Positions 1-10,389 of a stretch of 64,000 nt of DNA are shown here, one piece after another. Location: assembly GCA_047528255.1 (NCBI GenBank), contig CP180024.1:992001-1056000 (forward strand), read 5' to 3'. Both the position numbers and the translations under genes were made by a program. The DNA is from G047528255 sp047528255 (GTDB lineage Bacteria; Bacteroidota; Bacteroidia; Flavobacteriales; Blattabacteriaceae). The first letter of the stretch is position 1, and every line of letters starts with the position of its first letter. Under the pieces are notes generated by a model. That model was given only the letters and a program-made list of their open reading frames with translations. It ran no database searches and had not been told where the DNA came from.

Positions 1-704
1 ACAACATCATTCGTCATACCGCCGTAATACCCTTCGGAGGCAATATAATCACCGAAGATATTAAAGCAGGCTGCTCTATCATCGAACGGCAAGCAGAACA
101 ACTAAAAATAAAATTTGGCTCAGCCTGGCCCGGAGAAAACAAAGAAACCGAAATAATATCCATACCTGGCCTGAGAGGACGCGAACCTAAAGAAATATCC
201 CTGAAACGTCTCTCTCAAATCATCAACGCACGCGTCAGTGAAATCCTTGAACAAGCATACATGGAGATAAAAAGCTACGGGAATGAAGAACAAAAAAAAC
301 GCCTCATAGCCGGCTTGGTCATGACTGGAGGAGGCGCACAACTCAAACACATTCGCCCGCTGAGCGAATACATCACCGGCATGGACGTACGCATCGGCTA
401 CTCGAACGAACACCTCATCTGCGGAAAAGAAAACAACCTTACCCATCCCGAATACGCCACAGCCGTCGGCTTGGTGATGAAAGGATTGGAACGACTGTCA
501 AATCAAGAAAATCAAAAGCTCAAAAAAACTATCTATCCTGACGAAACACGCTCACCGGAAAAATCTTTCGAAAATATTACAGACAAAGATATCTCAGAAG
601 AAATCCCCCCAACCCGAAAAGAAACAAAAAACAAAGAACGATCTCGATCCTTTATCGAGACCTGGGGCGATAAATTTCGTCAAATATTAAACGATACCGA
701 ATAA
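1..704 (+). CDS. ftsA: Cell division protein FtsA, 3' part (5' end outside window)
   Basis: FtsA is the actin-like ATPase that tethers FtsZ filaments to the inner membrane at the division site. The open frame enters at base 3 and about 234 residues are visible. Actin-fold motifs are seen: VIPFGGNIITEDI near the start, the adenosine-binding loop MTGGGAQL, and ATAVGLVMKG. The region EYITGMDVRIGYSNEHL resembles flavobacterial FtsA. After the fold comes a charged linker of about 65 residues and a C-terminal stretch, SFIETWGDKFRQIL, that could be the amphipathic membrane-targeting helix known for the family. ftsZ follows 38 bases downstream on the same strand, the usual division-cluster order, so the two are probably cotranscribed. 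The start and N-terminal half are not visible. Confidence 0.93.
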   Translation, partial: NIIRHTAVIPFGGNIITEDIKAGCSIIERQAEQLKIKFGSAWPGENKETEIISIPGLRGREPKEISLKRLSQIINARVSEILEQAYMEIKSYGNEEQKKRLIAGLVMTGGGAQLKHIRPLSEYITGMDVRIGYSNEHLICGKENNLTHPEYATAVGLVMKGLERLSNQENQKLKKTIYPDETRSPEKSFENITDKDISEEIPPTRKETKNKERSRSFIETWGDKFRQILNDTE

Positions 705-742
705 CCCCCCCCTTCATACATATAAAAGAAAAATCCACACCC

Positions 743-2371
743 ATGGAAAATATCCGATTCGAACTCCCCAAAAATCGATCAGCCGCTATCAAAGTAATAG
801 GCATAGGCGGTGGAGGAAGCAACGCAGTAAACTACATGTTTGAACAAGGAATAACGGGCGTAGACTTCATCGTTTGCAACACCGACGCACAAGCCCTCAA
901 CAGCAGTCCGGTACCGGTAAAAATTCAATTAGGAGCCTCGGTAACAGAAGGACTAGGCGCCGGAGCTGACCCCGAAGTAGGAGAAAAAGCAGCCCTGGAA
1001 AGTCTCGAAGAAATAAAAAGCATACTCGACACCAACACCAAAATGGTCTTCATCACTGCAGGCATGGGAGGAGGAACCGGAACAGGAGCCGCTCCGATTA
1101 TCTCCGGAATTTCCAAAGAGCTGGGTATGCTCACCGTAGGAATCGTCACCATTCCCTTCTATTTCGAAGGACGAATGCGGCTCGAACAAGCCCAAAAAGG
1201 AGTTAAATCCTTAAGAGAAAATGTCGACTCGCTTATCGTCATCAACAATGATAAGCTACGCGAACTATACGGAAACCTCGGTTTCAAAGCCGGTTTTGCC
1301 AAAGCTGATGAAGTATTGACCACCGCAGCCAAAGGCATCGCCGAAGTTATCACCCACCACTACAAACAAAACATCGACTTGCGCGACGCCCGAACAGTAC
1401 TCAAAGAAAGTGGAACAGCCGTAATGGGATCATCTGCAGCAGACGGAGAAAACCGAGCCAAGGAAGCTGCCGTACGAGCACTGGATTCCCCACTGCTCAA
1501 CGACAACAAAATAACTGGTGCCCAAAACGTGCTCCTTCTAATCGTATCCGGAAAAATAGAAATCACTATTGACGAAATAGGAGTCATCAGCGACTATATC
1601 CAGACAGAAGCAGGAAACAATGCTAACATCATCATGGGAATCGGAGAAGACGAAAATCTCGAAGAAAGCATCTCAGTGACCATCGTAGCCACAGGATTTC
1701 CAACAGAAGTACAACGGAGCATCAGCCACGAAGAAAAAAAAATATTCCATACCTTAGATGAAATCACCGAATCGAAACCTATTGCTTCAGAAGAAAGTCT
1801 TAATGGCTTTCTTCATACAAAATCCGATCGAAAAGTCCAGAACATGTCACAAAAATTTTTAAAAAGCCGATACGAAAATACACCAGATCTGGAACAAGAC
1901 CGCATGAACATCCCCCTAAACCGTTTCGAAGCTACTTCAATCGAAACCTTGACAAAAACACAACAGTATACACTCAAAAACGTGCTTGAAGAAGACCCAT
2001 CACCCTCTTTCGAAGAAGAAGAAAAACATGAAATTTTCTTCGAATTGGAAAACAACGACACCATTGAAAAATCCGAATCCTACAAAGAAAAAAACAACAA
2101 CGAAAAAAATATTCAACTCAGTCTTGAAATATCTCAAGAAATACGGACCCAATCAGCGATTGACACCCCTATATCGGAAGACCTGGAAAAAAAAATACAA
2201 GAGCGCAAAAAATATCTGAAAATGTACAATTACAAATTGAAAGAACACCAAGACATCGAAGAAAGCGAACGTATCCCCGCCTACAAACGAAAAGGAATAA
2301 ATCTAGATGAAAGCACAACAGACACCCAAACTTGTTCAAGATATTCAATAGAAACAGACGAATACAACTAA
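743..2371 (+). CDS. ftsZ: Cell division GTPase FtsZ
   Basis: Tubulin-like GTPase that forms the Z ring. The 542-residue product has the nucleotide motif GGGGSNAVN near residue 25, the tubulin signature GGGTGTGAAP near residues 110-120, and the T7 synergy loop NIDLRDARTV near 215. The globular part ends near residue 325. It is followed by a long, charged, probably disordered linker of about 185 residues and a conserved C-terminal peptide, IPAYKRKGINLDE, near residues 511-523, which in this family contacts FtsA. A long linker is typical of Bacteroidota FtsZ. It lies 38 bases behind ftsA. An IS copy begins 125 bases after the stop, so whatever normally follows ftsZ is displaced. The gene looks intact. 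Confidence 0.98.
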   Translation: MENIRFELPKNRSAAIKVIGIGGGGSNAVNYMFEQGITGVDFIVCNTDAQALNSSPVPVKIQLGASVTEGLGAGADPEVGEKAALESLEEIKSILDTNTKMVFITAGMGGGTGTGAAPIISGISKELGMLTVGIVTIPFYFEGRMRLEQAQKGVKSLRENVDSLIVINNDKLRELYGNLGFKAGFAKADEVLTTAAKGIAEVITHHYKQNIDLRDARTVLKESGTAVMGSSAADGENRAKEAAVRALDSPLLNDNKITGAQNVLLLIVSGKIEITIDEIGVISDYIQTEAGNNANIIMGIGEDENLEESISVTIVATGFPTEVQRSISHEEKKIFHTLDEITESKPIASEESLNGFLHTKSDRKVQNMSQKFLKSRYENTPDLEQDRMNIPLNRFEATSIETLTKTQQYTLKNVLEEDPSPSFEEEEKHEIFFELENNDTIEKSESYKEKNNNEKNIQLSLEISQEIRTQSAIDTPISEDLEKKIQERKKYLKMYNYKLKEHQDIEESERIPAYKRKGINLDESTTDTQTCSRYSIETDEYN

Positions 2372-2496
2372 CCCAAAATACGACAAAAAAAACTCCTTTC
2401 TACATGATAACGTAGATTGATGCTCCAATAAAAAAGAAAATATGAAAAAAAATATAACAGTAGTCATCATCAGGAAAAACTCGAATATTATGGATC

Positions 2497-3766
2497 GAGA
2501 ACATTTTTTTAAGGAGGAATACATTTATTCAGTCTCTTAGAGAGTCTTCGTTGAAGACGATGTATATTTAGCTTTCAACATCGTATTCGAAATACTATTG
2601 ATTATAAAATAATTAATTATATTTTTTTCCTATAAACAGCCATAATAATTCCAGAGGAACGATATAAATTATGTGCCATAAAATCCATAAGATGCTGGGC
2701 ATGTAAACGATCTAATCCTTTGTAATGAGCCTTTTCTTATCCAAACCAACGTTTTATACTTACAAAAGGGGGGCTACTATCCATCGGATTTTACTCACTA
2801 ATTTGTTGAATAATATAAACACCCCTACACTTTAAAGAACCGTCCTATAGGGGGGCTCTGTATACGATCTTTGTACCTCTACTTATGAAAGTAAGAGATA
2901 CGTTAGTTGGCACTCGGTAAACTTTGTCTGCATATACTTCTCTGGTTTTATACCTTAGTTTAGTTATTAATAAACATTAAAGCCCCCTACTATCATGCTC
3001 ATTAACTGCTACGCTATGATACTTGCTACTATCATTCTATTTTTATCCCCCCCCTATATGCTTCTTGTATCCGTAGTAGATTTTATCTGATCTCTTGAGC
3101 TACTGTCCTTGAGTCTCTTTTTTTCTCTTTCTTTTTTTTTACTGATTTAATTTTTACCATCTTCCTTTCCTATATCCTCCACTACGTAGGTAATAAAGCC
3201 CTTTGTAGTAAGGGACTCACTGTAATAAGGGAAATCTACTATCACTCCTATTTTAACCATATCCTGATGGTTTTTCTAATTTCTTATTGATCTTTTTCAA
3301 TAAGATCTCATATGTATTTCTGGATAATATTTCATTTCGAAATCTGAATAAAGTCGTATGATATGGGATCTGATCTTCCAGATCTAAAACCACAAAAGTA
3401 CATACAGCCTATGGAATATTTTACCAATTCTTCCGTTCCTACATCACTGCTATGATAGCAGTGAATCAAAAGCATCATCTTAAATAACGATATTCCACTA
3501 TAGGTAGCTTGCTTTTTATTCCCTGATCTTTTTGATATATTTTGCTTATTTCTTTTTCCATACACTTCCAAGTGGATCAAGGTCTTTAATCTTTTTTGAA
3601 AAAATCAGTCTTTATGGTAGAAAACTCCATATATAATTCACTATATCTTATTTTCGCGGTGCTCCTGAGCATAAAGTCGAATCTTTTTTTATTTTATATT
3701 CAAAATGTAAGAAAAAATATATTATATGTTACAACACTTTAACCTACTCCTCTCATGCAGGTTCTC
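2497..3766 (-). mobile_element. Degenerate IS5-family copy A, full length
   Basis: About 1.27 kb. The 3' end (left, GAGAACATT...) and 5' end (right, ...CATGCAGGTTCTC) are both recognisable. Transposase reading is on the minus strand but broken by many stops and frameshifts; one stretch of 82 codons survives at 3332-3580. The right flank carries TGATAT exactly six bases beyond the IS end, as for copies B and C. No target duplication is visible. Confidence 0.9.
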
Positions 3767-3818
3767 AATTAATGATATACTTGTTTATTTTAATATTTTT
3801 ATTTTATAATTTAGATTT

Positions 3819-4637
3819 TTATAATTTTTTAGCTATAGAGCGGAAAGGTTCTTCTTCTGTTGAGACGATTCCTAAAGATTCATAAATATATTGAAAGGTA
3901 GAAAGCAAATAAGGAGAGCCATCAATAATGGCTACATCGTGTTCGAAGTGGGCTGAAGGTTGAGAGTCTGCTGTAGTGATCGTCCAACCGTCTTTATGAT
4001 AGATGACTCGATGTGTCCCTTTATTGATCATGGGTTCTATGGCCAAAACCATACCTTCGACTAATTTTTTACCTTGTCCCTTCCTGCCATAATTAGGTAC
4101 TTGGGGGCTCTCATGCATTTGTTTTCCCAAACCATGCCCTACGACTTCTCTGACCACACTATAGCCATAATCTTCTACATGATTTTGGATGGAAAAACCT
4201 ATATCTCCGATACGACGTCCCTTCCGGCATGCAGCAATCGCTAGATATAAGGAGTCTTTGGTAACCTGCAATAATTCTTTGATCTCTGGGGCGACTTCTC
4301 CCACCTCAAAAGTATAAGCATGATCGCCATAATAGTCATTCATCAAAACCCCGCAATCAACCGAAAGAATATCTCCTTCACGTAAAGGTTTTTTATTAGG
4401 AAGTCCATGTACAACTTGCTCATTGGGAGAAACACAAAGCGTATTGGGAAAATCGTATAATCCCAAAAAACCAGAGACACCTCCATGATCGTGTATAAAT
4501 TGCTGAGCTAAACCATCTAAATAAAGAGTATCAACACCCGGTTTTATTTCTTTGGCCAACATGCCCAAAGTTTTGGATACCAATAGCGCGCTTTCTCGTA
4601 TTAATCCAATCTCTTCAAGATTCTTGGGTTGTATCAT
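3819..4637 (-). CDS. map: Methionine aminopeptidase, type I
   Basis: Removes the initiator methionine from new proteins in the cytosol, using two metal ions. The 272-residue product shows all five expected metal ligands: D94 (SVDCG), D105 (YYGDHAYTF), H168 (VVGHGLGKQMHE), E201 (LAIEPM) and E232 (AHFEHD). The short N-terminus is typical of type Ia enzymes. The C-terminal tail after residue 235 is about 35 residues long, somewhat longer than in E. coli. The gene stands alone between two IS islands. Copy B starts 82 bases upstream of the start codon with its 3' end facing the gene, and copy A ends 52 bases beyond the stop. No clear TAnnTTTG element is seen in the 82-base leader. Confidence 0.97.
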   Translation of the reverse strand: MIQPKNLEEIGLIRESALLVSKTLGMLAKEIKPGVDTLYLDGLAQQFIHDHGGVSGFLGLYDFPNTLCVSPNEQVVHGLPNKKPLREGDILSVDCGVLMNDYYGDHAYTFEVGEVAPEIKELLQVTKDSLYLAIAACRKGRRIGDIGFSIQNHVEDYGYSVVREVVGHGLGKQMHESPQVPNYGRKGQGKKLVEGMVLAIEPMINKGTHRVIYHKDGWTITTADSQPSAHFEHDVAIIDGSPYLLSTFQYIYESLGIVSTEEEPFRSIAKKL

Positions 4638-4719
4638 TGATAAAAATCTAAAAAAAATTCTTCCTTGGCTCTATTAAAAAATCTTTTCGAGAGAAAAAAA
4701 TATATATTCTTGTAATAAA

Positions 4720-5907
4720 AAGACCATTATGTTAAGGTGGATTACGTTTAATCAGCCTCCTAGAGGGGATCGTTAGCAAAAACGAGCTTTAGTTTTTCAC
4801 ATTGTATTCGAAATACTGTTGATTATAAATTAATTAATTATATCTATTTTTATGAACAGCGCGTAATAATTCCAGGGTAACGATACAAATTATGCGACAT
4901 AGTCTCCATAAGAGACTGGGCATGTATAATGAGCTAATCCTTTGTAACGAACCTTTCCTGATCCAAACCAACGCTTTATACCGCCAAAAGTGCGTTCTAC
5001 TACCCATCAGTTTTTACTCACTAATTTGTTGAATAATATAGCTATCCTACTTATGGGATGGTTTCTATAGGTTTTCTTATTTATAGAGTCTTTTGATACC
5101 TCGACTATGAAAGTAAGACACGTTGGCTGGAACTTAGTAACCTTTGTTTGCCTATACTTTTCTGGGTTTATATCCTAATTTGGTTATTTAATAGCTTTAC
5201 TCCTCTACTATCATTCCATTTTTATCTACCCACTATGTAGTTCTTGTATACGTAGTGAGTTCCCCTGATTTATTGGAGCCATTTTCCTTGATTATTCACT
5301 TCTGATTGAGGTACTTTTTTTTCCTTAATGTTCTTTGAATCATTTGCTTTTTATCCTCTCCTTTCTATACTCCACTACGGGTTAGGTCCACCTTTAGGAA
5401 AAAAGCTACTCAATATAATACTAGAACCTACTAACACTCCTGTGTTAACTATAGCCTGATTCTTTTCTAATTTCTTATTGATTTTTTTCAGTAAGCTCTC
5501 ATATGTCTTTTTAGCTATTATTTCATTGCGAAATTTGCATAGAATTATACAATATGTAATATGATCTTCCAATATAAAACCAAAAATAGCATACAGACTA
5601 TGGAATAGTTTACCAATTTTTGCGTTCCTATCTCACTGAGATCAGACCAATGATTCAAAAGCATCATCTTAAATAAAGTTGGTATGTTTTTCTTATTTCT
5701 TTCTCCATCTCTTCCCAGTGGCTCAAGGTTTTCAATCTTTTGAAAAAATAGATCCTTCTTTTAGACAGAACTATATAGAACTCACTAAAGCTTATTTGGT
5801 AATGCTTCTAAAGCTAGAGCCTAATTTTTTTATTTTCTACTCCAAATATACGAAACAATATATTTGTTTACAAATATTTCAAAATACTTCTCTCATGCAA
5901 CTTTCTC
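4720..5907 (-). mobile_element. Degenerate IS5-family copy B, near full length
   Basis: About 1.19 kb, slightly shortened by internal deletions. The 3' end (AAGACCATTATG) is at left and the 5' end (ATGCAACTTTCTC) at right. Only a 65-codon transposase stretch is open (5375-5572). The right flank has TGATATAC six bases beyond the IS end. Confidence 0.88.
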
Positions 5908-5922
5908 ATAACCTGATATACC

Positions 5923-6252
5923 TCACCTCAAACCGATAAATTCTTCCAGGTTTTTGCCCTCAATAAATAGGTTGGCGTGAATTTTTCGGCTGGTATGCCC
6001 GGAGTTAAAATCTTCTCCTTCAAAACTGTCATTAATAGCATAAAAAGTGATGACGTTTTACTGATAAATATTATCCCTCTCTTATAAATCAGTTTCATAG
6101 CGATACGTCTAAAGTATGAGTCGATAACCTTCTTGTTGCAATTTTTAAAGTATTTAAAAAGCAAAAATACTGGGTTATCTATTCTGGGATAATCATCTAT
6201 CGATGATAGTTCCATAAAAATATACAGCAATAATTTTCGATTCCAGACACCA
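5923..6252 (-). pseudogene. Unrecognised degraded gene, C-terminal remnant
   Basis: Between copy B and gpmI lies non-IS sequence that looks like decayed coding DNA. On the minus strand one frame reads RYETDL, stop, ERDNIYQ, stop, then NVITFYAINDSFEGEDF and NSGHTSRKIHANLFIEGKN, and ends in a TGA at 5923-5925. The residue mix is protein-like, but two in-frame stops interrupt it. A different minus-strand frame is open for 115 codons (5928-6275) but overlaps the gpmI stop and has a less protein-like composition. I do not recognise the family. Copy B sits 16 bases beyond the terminal stop. Confidence 0.45.
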
Positions 6253-7776
6253 TTACTTTGACAAAAGAGACACACCTGTCATCGCCTCAGGTTGAGGTAT
6301 AGACATAAGTTCTAAAATAGTAGGGGCAATATCGCCAAGTTTTCCATCTTTTAAATAAAAACGTTGCGCTCTTTCTAAAAGAAAGCAAGGAACGGGTTGT
6401 GTGGTATGAGCCGTATTGGGTGTGCCATCAGGGTTTATCATACAGTCAGCGTTACCGTGATCAGACAATATGAGAACAGCATAATCATTTTCCAAAGCAA
6501 CTTTACAAACCTCTTGAGCGAATTTATCGACAGTTTCACAGGCCATTACTGCGGCGGCCATCACTCCTGTATGTCCTACCATATCAGGATTGGAAAAATT
6601 TAAGCAGATGAAATCGGCTTCTTTTTTTTGCAATTCGGGGATGACGTTATCACGAATATCTTGAGCTTTCATCTCTGGTTTTAGATCATAGGTAGCCACT
6701 TTCGGGGAGGGGAACATAATACGCCTTTCACCCCGGAAAGGTTTCTCGCGCCCTCCGGAAAAGAAAAAAGTGACATGAGGGTATTTTTCCGTCTCAGCGA
6801 TACGGAGCTGTTTTTTTCCTTGTCTTTCTAATATTTCTCCCAAAGTATTTTCGAGATTATCTTCTTCAAAAAGGACATGGATGTTTTGAAAATTTCGATC
6901 GTACGAAGTCATAGTTACGTAATAAAGATCAAGACTATTAATTCCATACTCGGAAAAACCTTTTTGTGTTAGCATTTCAGTGATTTGACGTCCACGATCG
7001 GTACGAAAATTAAAACAAATCACCACATCTCCCGACTCAATTTTAGCCAAAGGTTTTTGATCGGGTCCAAGCATAACGATAGGTTCCATGAATTCATCCG
7101 TAATACCTTGATCATAGGATGATTGTACGGAATATAAAACATCTCTGGTTTGATTTCCCAAGCCATGCGTCATAACATCATAAGCCTTTTTGACACGGGA
7201 CCAACGTTGGTCACGATCTATAGCATAATAACGTCCGATCACCGTGGCCAACTCCCCTGTAGTACGATTAAGATGATCAAGTAAATCTTTCAAATGATTT
7301 TTTCCACTTTTGGGATCAGTATCTCGCCCATCGGTAAAAGCATGGACAAAGACTTCTTTAAGTCCTTTAGCAGCAGCAGCGTCTAGAAGACCGAAAAGGT
7401 GTCGAATATGTGAATGAACGCCACCATCTGAAAGCAACCCGATGAAATGTACTTTTTTTCGATGTTCCAGAGCGTGTCCAAGAGCATCATCAAGCTCTTT
7501 ATTACGAGCCAAAGAACCATCATCTACGGCCATATTGATCCTGAAAAGATTTTGATATACTACACGTCCGGCACCTAAATTTATATGTCCAACTTCCGAA
7601 TTACCCATCTGCCCTTCAGGTAATCCTACAGCCAAACCTGAAGCTAATAGCTGGCTATGAGGATATTTTTCGTAACAAAGATCAATGAAAGGAGTATGAG
7701 CCATATTTATAGCAGAAACCGAAGGATCTTTAGCTATACCCCATCCATCAAGGATCATCAATAGTAGTTTTTTCAT
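6253..7776 (-). CDS. gpmI: 2,3-bisphosphoglycerate-independent phosphoglycerate mutase
   Basis: Interconverts 3- and 2-phosphoglycerate in glycolysis using two manganese ions and a phosphoserine intermediate. The 507-residue length is normal. D10 (MILDGWG) is a metal ligand and S60 in the signature GQMGNSEVGH is the catalytic serine. Further family motifs are HAFTDGRDTDP, CFNFRTDRGRQ, NFSNPDMVGHTG and LSDHGNADCM, covering the phosphatase and transferase domains. The gene is alone on the minus strand. Copy C begins 81 bases upstream with its 3' end facing the start. With pgk in the same window, it supports a working lower glycolysis. Confidence 0.98.
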   Translation of the reverse strand: MKKLLLMILDGWGIAKDPSVSAINMAHTPFIDLCYEKYPHSQLLASGLAVGLPEGQMGNSEVGHINLGAGRVVYQNLFRINMAVDDGSLARNKELDDALGHALEHRKKVHFIGLLSDGGVHSHIRHLFGLLDAAAAKGLKEVFVHAFTDGRDTDPKSGKNHLKDLLDHLNRTTGELATVIGRYYAIDRDQRWSRVKKAYDVMTHGLGNQTRDVLYSVQSSYDQGITDEFMEPIVMLGPDQKPLAKIESGDVVICFNFRTDRGRQITEMLTQKGFSEYGINSLDLYYVTMTSYDRNFQNIHVLFEEDNLENTLGEILERQGKKQLRIAETEKYPHVTFFFSGGREKPFRGERRIMFPSPKVATYDLKPEMKAQDIRDNVIPELQKKEADFICLNFSNPDMVGHTGVMAAAVMACETVDKFAQEVCKVALENDYAVLILSDHGNADCMINPDGTPNTAHTTQPVPCFLLERAQRFYLKDGKLGDIAPTILELMSIPQPEAMTGVSLLSK

Positions 7777-7857
7777 CGATAAAAAGATCGAGTCATTACG
7801 GTGGCCGTAAGTTAGTCCTTTTAAAATAAAACCTTTCGGAAAGCATGGTTATAATAT

Positions 7858-9128
7858 GAGACCATTGTATTAAGGTGGATTACGTTTATTCACCCATCCT
7901 AAATTGTCTCGTTGGAGACAATGTAGATTTATTTTTTTATATCGTATTCGAAATATTATTAATTATAACTCAATTAATCATATTTATTTTTATAAATAAA
8001 GCATAATAATCCCAGTAGCACGATACAAATTATGAGCCATAACCTCCAAATGCTGGTCATGCATACGAGCTAATCGTTTGTAAAGATCCTTTCCTTATAG
8101 AAACCAACGATTTATACTTCCAAGAGTATGTTCTACTATCCATCAGCTTTTACTCACTAATTTGTTGAAAAATATAGCTACCCTACTTAAGGAACGGTTC
8201 CTATAGGATTCTTTTGTATAAGGTCGTTGATGTCTCGACTATGAAAGTAAGACACGTTGGCTGAAAAACTTGATAATCTTTGTCTGCATATACTTCTCTT
8301 GTTTTATATCCTAGTTTTCTTATTAATAAGCTTTAGTCCTCTACTATCATGCTCATTAGCAGCTACGCTATGTACTGCTAGTATTATTCCATTTTTATCC
8401 AACCTTATTTTCTTCTTGTATCGGTAGTAGAGTTTACCTTATTTCTTGAGCCATTTTCCATGAGTATCTATTCCTGATTGAATCTCTTTTTTTACCCTTT
8501 CTTTTCTTTGACTGATTTTCTTTTTCCCCTCTTCCTTTCGAACCTCTACTACGTAGACAGTCTCTCCCTTGAGAGAAAAGGTAATTACTGTAATACTGGT
8601 ATCTAGTATCACTTCTGTTTTAATTATACCCTGACGCTTTTCTAATTCCTTATTGATCTTTTTCAGTAAAAACTCATATGCTTTTTTGACTACTATTTCA
8701 TTGCGAAATCTGCATAGAATCATATGATCTGGTATCTGATCTTCCAATCGAAAACCACAAAAAGCGAATGAATCTCAAGAATTTATTTCACCAATTCTTC
8801 CGTTCCTACATCACTGAGATCATACTAGTGACTCAAAAGAATCATCGTAAATAACGATATTTCCAGTGTAAGCAGATTGTTTTTTTATTCCCTATCCTTT
8901 TTGATATATTTTTTATTTCTTTCTCTATCCCTTCCCAGTGGATTAATGTTTTTAACCTTAAAAAAATAACTCCTTATGGTAGAACGTTCCATATATAACT
9001 CACTAAAGCATAGTTGCGTAATTCTTTTGAGCATAGATCCGAATATTTTTTTATTTTCTACTCAAGAATATACGAAACAATATATTGATTTACAATATTT
9101 CAACTTTCTTATCTCATGCAACGTTCTC
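7858..9128 (-). mobile_element. Degenerate IS5-family copy C, full length
   Basis: 1.27 kb with both ends clear: GAGACCATTG at left (3' end) and ATGCAACGTTCTC at right (5' end). A 102-codon transposase stretch is open at 8439-8747 and includes IPDHMILCRFRNE. TGATAT lies six bases beyond the right end. Confidence 0.92.
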
Positions 9129-9505
9129 AAAACATGATATCTCAACGATTTTACCCAAACTATCTAGTCTGTTTTTTTGCTAATATCAAACCTAAATTTT
9201 ATGTATTCCATAAAGATTAAAAACGTCTGTAAACATGTAGATCTGGAAAGAGCGAAAATAGTTTTCTTCCGATATAAACCTCTAAACTTCTCCCTATAAA
9301 TAAGAATAGAAGGCCTCTTTAAATATCTTTACATATAATCGGAAATCTTAAATATTATTATACTATTTATAATATTTGAGAAAATACTAGAATAAACTTA
9401 CTGTGTATTTTGAGTTCTCTTTAGAAATTCGAAAAATAATTTATACTACTAAATTTAATTAAAAATATAAATATTATAATAAGGTAACACACTAAAGTAA
9501 AAATA
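9129..9505. other. AT-rich spacer, nothing recognised
   Basis: Very AT-rich DNA between copy C and the non-IS repeat behind sodA. I see no coding potential, no IS sequence and no RNA motif here. Confidence 0.5.
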
Positions 9506-9509
9506 TCCT

Positions 9510-9698
9510 TTTCTCTAACATATCACGCTGTACTCAAACCAGTTTTTCTAGATTTGAAATAGACTACCAAAAATTGGTCGATTCCCTATCCAAAACTGGG
9601 GAATTATTTTGAACTAATTTGTGTGTTTTTTCGATCATAGGATCAAATTATAAATTTCTAGTTCCCACTTTTCTCCTTACACATTTTTTTGTATAGTG
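9510..9698 (-). repeat. Non-IS dispersed repeat, copy 1 (behind sodA)
   Basis: Read on the minus strand, this segment starts about six bases after the sodA stop. It matches 17181-17352 over nearly its whole length, including a shared block GGGAACTAGAAATTTATAAT, then GTTCAAAATAATTCCC, ATCGACCA and TTTTTGGTAG. It does not match the IS family and has no open frame. Both copies have the same position and orientation relative to the preceding gene. It could be a small mobile repeat, a processing or termination signal, or a small RNA; nothing decides between these. Confidence 0.75.
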
Positions 9699-9703
9699 TC
9701 TAT

Positions 9704-10306
9704 TTACAAACCCTTTTTATAAAGTTCCCCTACTTTACCCCAATCGACTATACTCCAAAAAGCTTCTATATATTCAGCTCGACGGTTTTGATATTTCAAG
9801 TAGTAAGCATGCTCCCAAACGTCCAATCCCAATATGGGAAAACCTTCAAGACCTACCCCGGGTATCAAGGGATTGTCTTGATTGGCTGTAGATCCTACAA
9901 TCAGCTTTCCTTCTTTTAAACAAAGCCAAGCCCACCCTGATCCAAAACGCGTTGCGGCAGCATTAGAAAATTCTTTTTTAAAATCTTCAAAAGAGCCGAA
10001 AGCCCGATCGATGGCTTGCTCCAAACCTCCCAAAGGTTTTCCTCCTTTTCCGGGTCCCAAAATCTTCCAAAATAAATCGTGGTTGTAAAAACCTCCGCCA
10101 TTGTTACGCACGTCCGGATTTTCTGTAGCTTTTTTCAATATTTCTTCGATAGGTTGACCTTCAATATCAGAACCCTCTATAAATTTGTTCAGATTGGTTG
10201 TATAAGTTGCATGGTGTTTTGTACGATGGACCTCCATGGTCTGAGCGTCTATATAAGGTTCTAAAGCATCGTACGAATAAGGTAATTGAGGAAGTTTAAA
10301 TGGCAT
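9704..10306 (-). CDS. Superoxide dismutase, Fe/Mn type
   Basis: Converts superoxide to oxygen and hydrogen peroxide in the cytosol. The 200-residue product has the four metal ligands H27, H76 (FYNHDLFW), D162 and H166 in the signature DVWEHAYYL. Other family motifs are GSGWAWL and NQDNPLIPG. Whether it uses iron or manganese cannot be settled by eye. A TAnnTTTG element (TACATTTG) lies 44-51 bases upstream. The next upstream feature is the 5' end of a plus-strand IS copy. A non-IS repeat follows the stop immediately. Confidence 0.97.
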   Translation of the reverse strand: MPFKLPQLPYSYDALEPYIDAQTMEVHRTKHHATYTTNLNKFIEGSDIEGQPIEEILKKATENPDVRNNGGGFYNHDLFWKILGPGKGGKPLGGLEQAIDRAFGSFEDFKKEFSNAAATRFGSGWAWLCLKEGKLIVGSTANQDNPLIPGVGLEGFPILGLDVWEHAYYLKYQNRRAEYIEAFWSIVDWGKVGELYKKGL

Positions 10307-10349
10307 AATATAACTAATTTATATGTTATTAAGAGGACTCGCGCCCAAC

Positions 10350-10357
10350 GCAAATGT
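10350..10357 (-). promoter_or_regulatory. Putative -7 element of the superoxide dismutase gene
   Basis: Read on the minus strand the bases are TACATTTG, an exact match to the Bacteroidota -7 consensus TAnnTTTG. It would start transcription about 37 bases before the ATG. No good TTTG -33 box is seen at the expected spacing, only T-rich sequence. Confidence 0.5.
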
Positions 10358-10389
10358 AAATATTCCATCACTAAAAGAAAAACCGTTCC

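Noticed and set aside
5928..6275. 115-codon open frame on the minus strand next to gpmI
   Set aside because: It overlaps the gpmI stop and its residues look arbitrary; another frame of the same strand looks like a decayed protein.
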